Part shown: positions 61,797-64,000 of the stretch, piece after piece
Numbering within the stretch: the first letter of the stretch is position 1
Layout of the letters: every line of letters starts with the position of its first letter
Source of the DNA: Dichomitus squalens LYAD-421 SS1
Lineage: Eukaryota > Basidiomycota > Agaricomycetes > Polyporales > Polyporaceae
Direction: 5' to 3'
Assembly (NCBI RefSeq): GCF_000275845.1
Contig: NW_006766887.1
Location: 1,341,390-1,405,389 of the forward strand
DNA length: 64,000 bases
Position numbers and translations under genes: made by a program
The notes under the pieces: generated by a model
What the model was told of the DNA's origin: nothing
Database searches by the model: none
The model's input: the letters and a program-made list of their open reading frames with translations, nothing else

Positions 61797-64000
61797 ATGG
61801 ATGTAGACTCTACGGGTACAAAGGACCCGCCACCCGCAACGACCCCGAGCCTCAAGAGACCCCAGGAGGAAGTGCTCGAGGAGGTGAACGGCGCATCCAA
61901 ACGCCAAAGGCCTGACGATCCTAAGGCGGTTGAAGTGGATCAAGGTGAGGGCGAGGGCGAGGGGGGCGGTGAAGCGGCAGAGGCGAGTACCCAAGGTGCG
62001 AAGGGTAAGGAGAAGGGAAAGGGGAAGAAAGATGGCGGCAGGAACAAAAGACAACGGGGCAAGAAGGGCGAGGAGACTGCCTATGAGCGGACCAGGAGAA
62101 GAGGGACTCGGCCGGAAGGCGAAGCGGCCCCTACGACAGAGGATGGCGAGCCGAAAGCACCTCGTCTGCCAAAACGGCAGTGCGCGCTGCTCATTGGGTT
62201 CTGCGGGGACGGATATAATGGAATGCAAATGTACGTTCTTACTATTGGTCCCTGTGAGATTGAGGATGTCTTCATTGTGCGCGGTGCTCCAGACAACCGG
62301 ACCCGAAGCTACGCACCATCGAGGGTGTGCTCTTCGATGCACTCATAAAGGTCGGAGCTGTTTCAAAAGACAACTCAGACAACCCAACGAAGGTGCGCCA
62401 AGGAAAAGGAGCGTGTCAGTTGTCTTCTGACATAAAGACGCAACCTCAGGTAAAGCTCGGGAGGGCTGCGCGCACAGACGCGGGCGTGCACGCTGCGGGC
62501 AATGTCGTGTCTATGAAACTCATTAATGTCATTCCTGGCGTCCCCGACTTGGTCGCGAGGATCAACGAGGAGCTTCCGCCCGAGATCCGTTTATGGAGCA
62601 TCGTACGTCTAGCATTCTGCTCCTTTGGCGAGTACCCTCAGCCGAAGTTCCCTGCCCCGCAGCTCCGGGTTCAGAACTCGTTCAACGCGCGAACGTCGGT
62701 CTTCGTCCCATATACTCACGCCCTCCCTCCGTTGACGCCGTATCTCCAGGACATGCGACAGCCGCAAGTACACCTACTTCTTCCCGTCATACCTCATGAT
62801 CCCTCCAAAACCTGGCAGCGGCCTCTACAACACTCTCAAATCACAGGGTGCGGAGCCCCCTGCGCATCCATTCTGGGATCGGGTGGACGCCGAACAGCAG
62901 GCAAGCCCGCAGGATGACCTCCGGAGAAAACGCGCGTATCGGATCGCGCCTGAACAGCTCGCATCTCTTAGGGAGGCCGCGACGAAGTTTGAGGGATCGC
63001 ACAACTTCCACAACTTCACCGTTGGGAGAGATTTCAGGGATAGAAGCTGTCAGCGATTCTTGAGATCTATTGAGGTATGTACTGTACTCACCTCACTTTT
63101 AGGCGCGACTTGAATGCGACACTACCTAGATTCTTGATCCTGCGGTATACGGAGATACTGAATGGATAGCAGTTCTTCTACACGGGCAGAGTTTTATGCT
63201 GCACCAAGTGAGTGGAGCAATTCGATCCTATTTGAATTGTCATACTCATCTCTATCCACAGATCGTGAGGCGCTCTCAGTTACTTTGGACCTGACAGACG
63301 TTCATCCCTCTTCTTGCCAGCGCAAAATGATCTCCGCCCTCGTACTATCGTGTCGAACGGGCACTCCGCCACATCTCATCGAAGAGGTGGGCTCAAACAG
63401 CTTGTCTCTTGTCTCTCAGGGCACCCAAAAGTGACATAGTATCTGCCGCTTGCAGATGTATGGGCCACGCCAGGTGTTCATACCTAAAATGCCCGCACTG
63501 GGTCTCTTGCTCGAATACCCGATCTTTGAGAGCTACAGCAAGCGTGTCGCGAGCGTGAACGAAAAGCTCCGGCCCGACGACCCCGAGTACCGTCCCTCGA
63601 TCGATTTCGAGGCCCACCGAGAGCAGCTAGACGAGTTCAAGCAGAACCATATCTACTCGAAGATGCGTTCGATAGAGGATCAGTTCGGAATGTACGTTCC
63701 TCCGCCAGTATCGTATGAATGGAGAGCTCAGGCGGCGGCTGTCCACGTCTATTTGACAATAGCTTTGATGGCTGGATCCGGTCCATCGACGCATACGCAG
63801 GCCACGATCTTGAGTACCTGAACGCGAAGGGCGTCATACCTGCGTCGGCGGTGATCAAGCGCGGCGAGTACCGCCACAACCCGTTCCGGGAGAAGAAGCG
63901 CTTCGACGCGACGTCGTTCCCGGCGGGCAGCACAGGTGCGAACGCCGCGTCCGTTGAAGACGAGGAGGGTTCGGAGGAGGAGGAAGCGCTACCGCTCGAC
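61797..64000 (+). CDS. PUS1: tRNA pseudouridine synthase, TruA/PUS1 family (3' partial)
   Basis: Exons 61797..62230, 62293..62392, 62450..62602, 62663..62694, 62750..63074, 63130..63207, 63262..63264, 63321..63386, 63456..63691 and 63763..>64000. The enzyme converts uridines in tRNA, and some snRNA and mRNA, to pseudouridine in the nucleus. A basic, disordered N-terminus (Lys/Gly/Glu-rich) leads to LIGFCGDGYNGMQIQ, the catalytic loop GRAARTDAGVHAAGN (nucleophile D188), QNSFNART-TCDSRKYTYFFPSY, HNFHNFT and SFMLHQIRKM. Exon 7 is only 3 nt (ATC) and supplies the Ile of HQIRKM. The RTDAGVHA motif and eukaryotic-style insert fit PUS1 rather than bacterial TruA. The frame is open to the window edge with an acidic tail, so the C-terminus is missing. 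Confidence 0.94.

Overview
The window reads as nuclear DNA of a filamentous basidiomycete, most likely an Agaricomycete. The genes are GC-rich and split by many short introns, mostly 50-70 nt, with GTNNGT donors and CAG or TAG acceptors. Nearly every recognised protein is a fungal housekeeping or regulatory family. Exon junctions below were chosen so that phases join and family motifs stay intact; they were not tested against transcripts.

Layout. Positions 1-4.4 kb hold the 3' part of an RCC1-repeat/PHD-finger protein (+), convergent with squalene synthase ERG9 (-), which is divergent from a 70-residue unknown ORF (+). Positions 4.4-16.3 kb are gene-poor, with a tRNA-Pro(AGG) at 5.53 kb and one weak candidate gene at 10.5 kb. 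Positions 16.3-19.1 kb encode a CON7-type C2H2 transcription factor (-). Positions 19.1-31.8 kb are a second gene-poor island, carrying a 694-bp inverted-repeat element with a perfect 25-bp terminal repeat. Positions 31.8-38.4 kb hold a coiled-coil RING protein (+), a possible aspartic-protease relic, and the INO80 subunit ARP8 (-, 13 exons). A second tRNA-Pro(AGG) lies at 38.57 kb. Positions 38.7-44.1 kb are gene-poor with one candidate multi-exon gene. Positions 44.1-49.9 kb hold a Zn2Cys6 transcription factor (+) convergent with a long disordered protein (-). Positions 51.4-64 kb form the densest stretch: an ELMO/CED-12 protein (+), an F-box protein (+), methylenetetrahydrofolate reductase (-), a MITE-like inverted repeat, and tRNA pseudouridine synthase PUS1 (+), which runs off the right end.

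The genes do not form a pathway cluster: sterol synthesis, chromatin remodelling, folate metabolism, tRNA modification, signalling and transcription are interleaved. The most striking observation is a 3-nucleotide exon in PUS1, flanked by two normal-looking introns, that supplies one conserved residue of the HQIRKM motif. Other very short coding exons lie in the RING gene (15 nt) and the zinc-cluster gene (13 nt). Both tRNA-Pro genes carry 12-nt introns that differ although the exons are identical.
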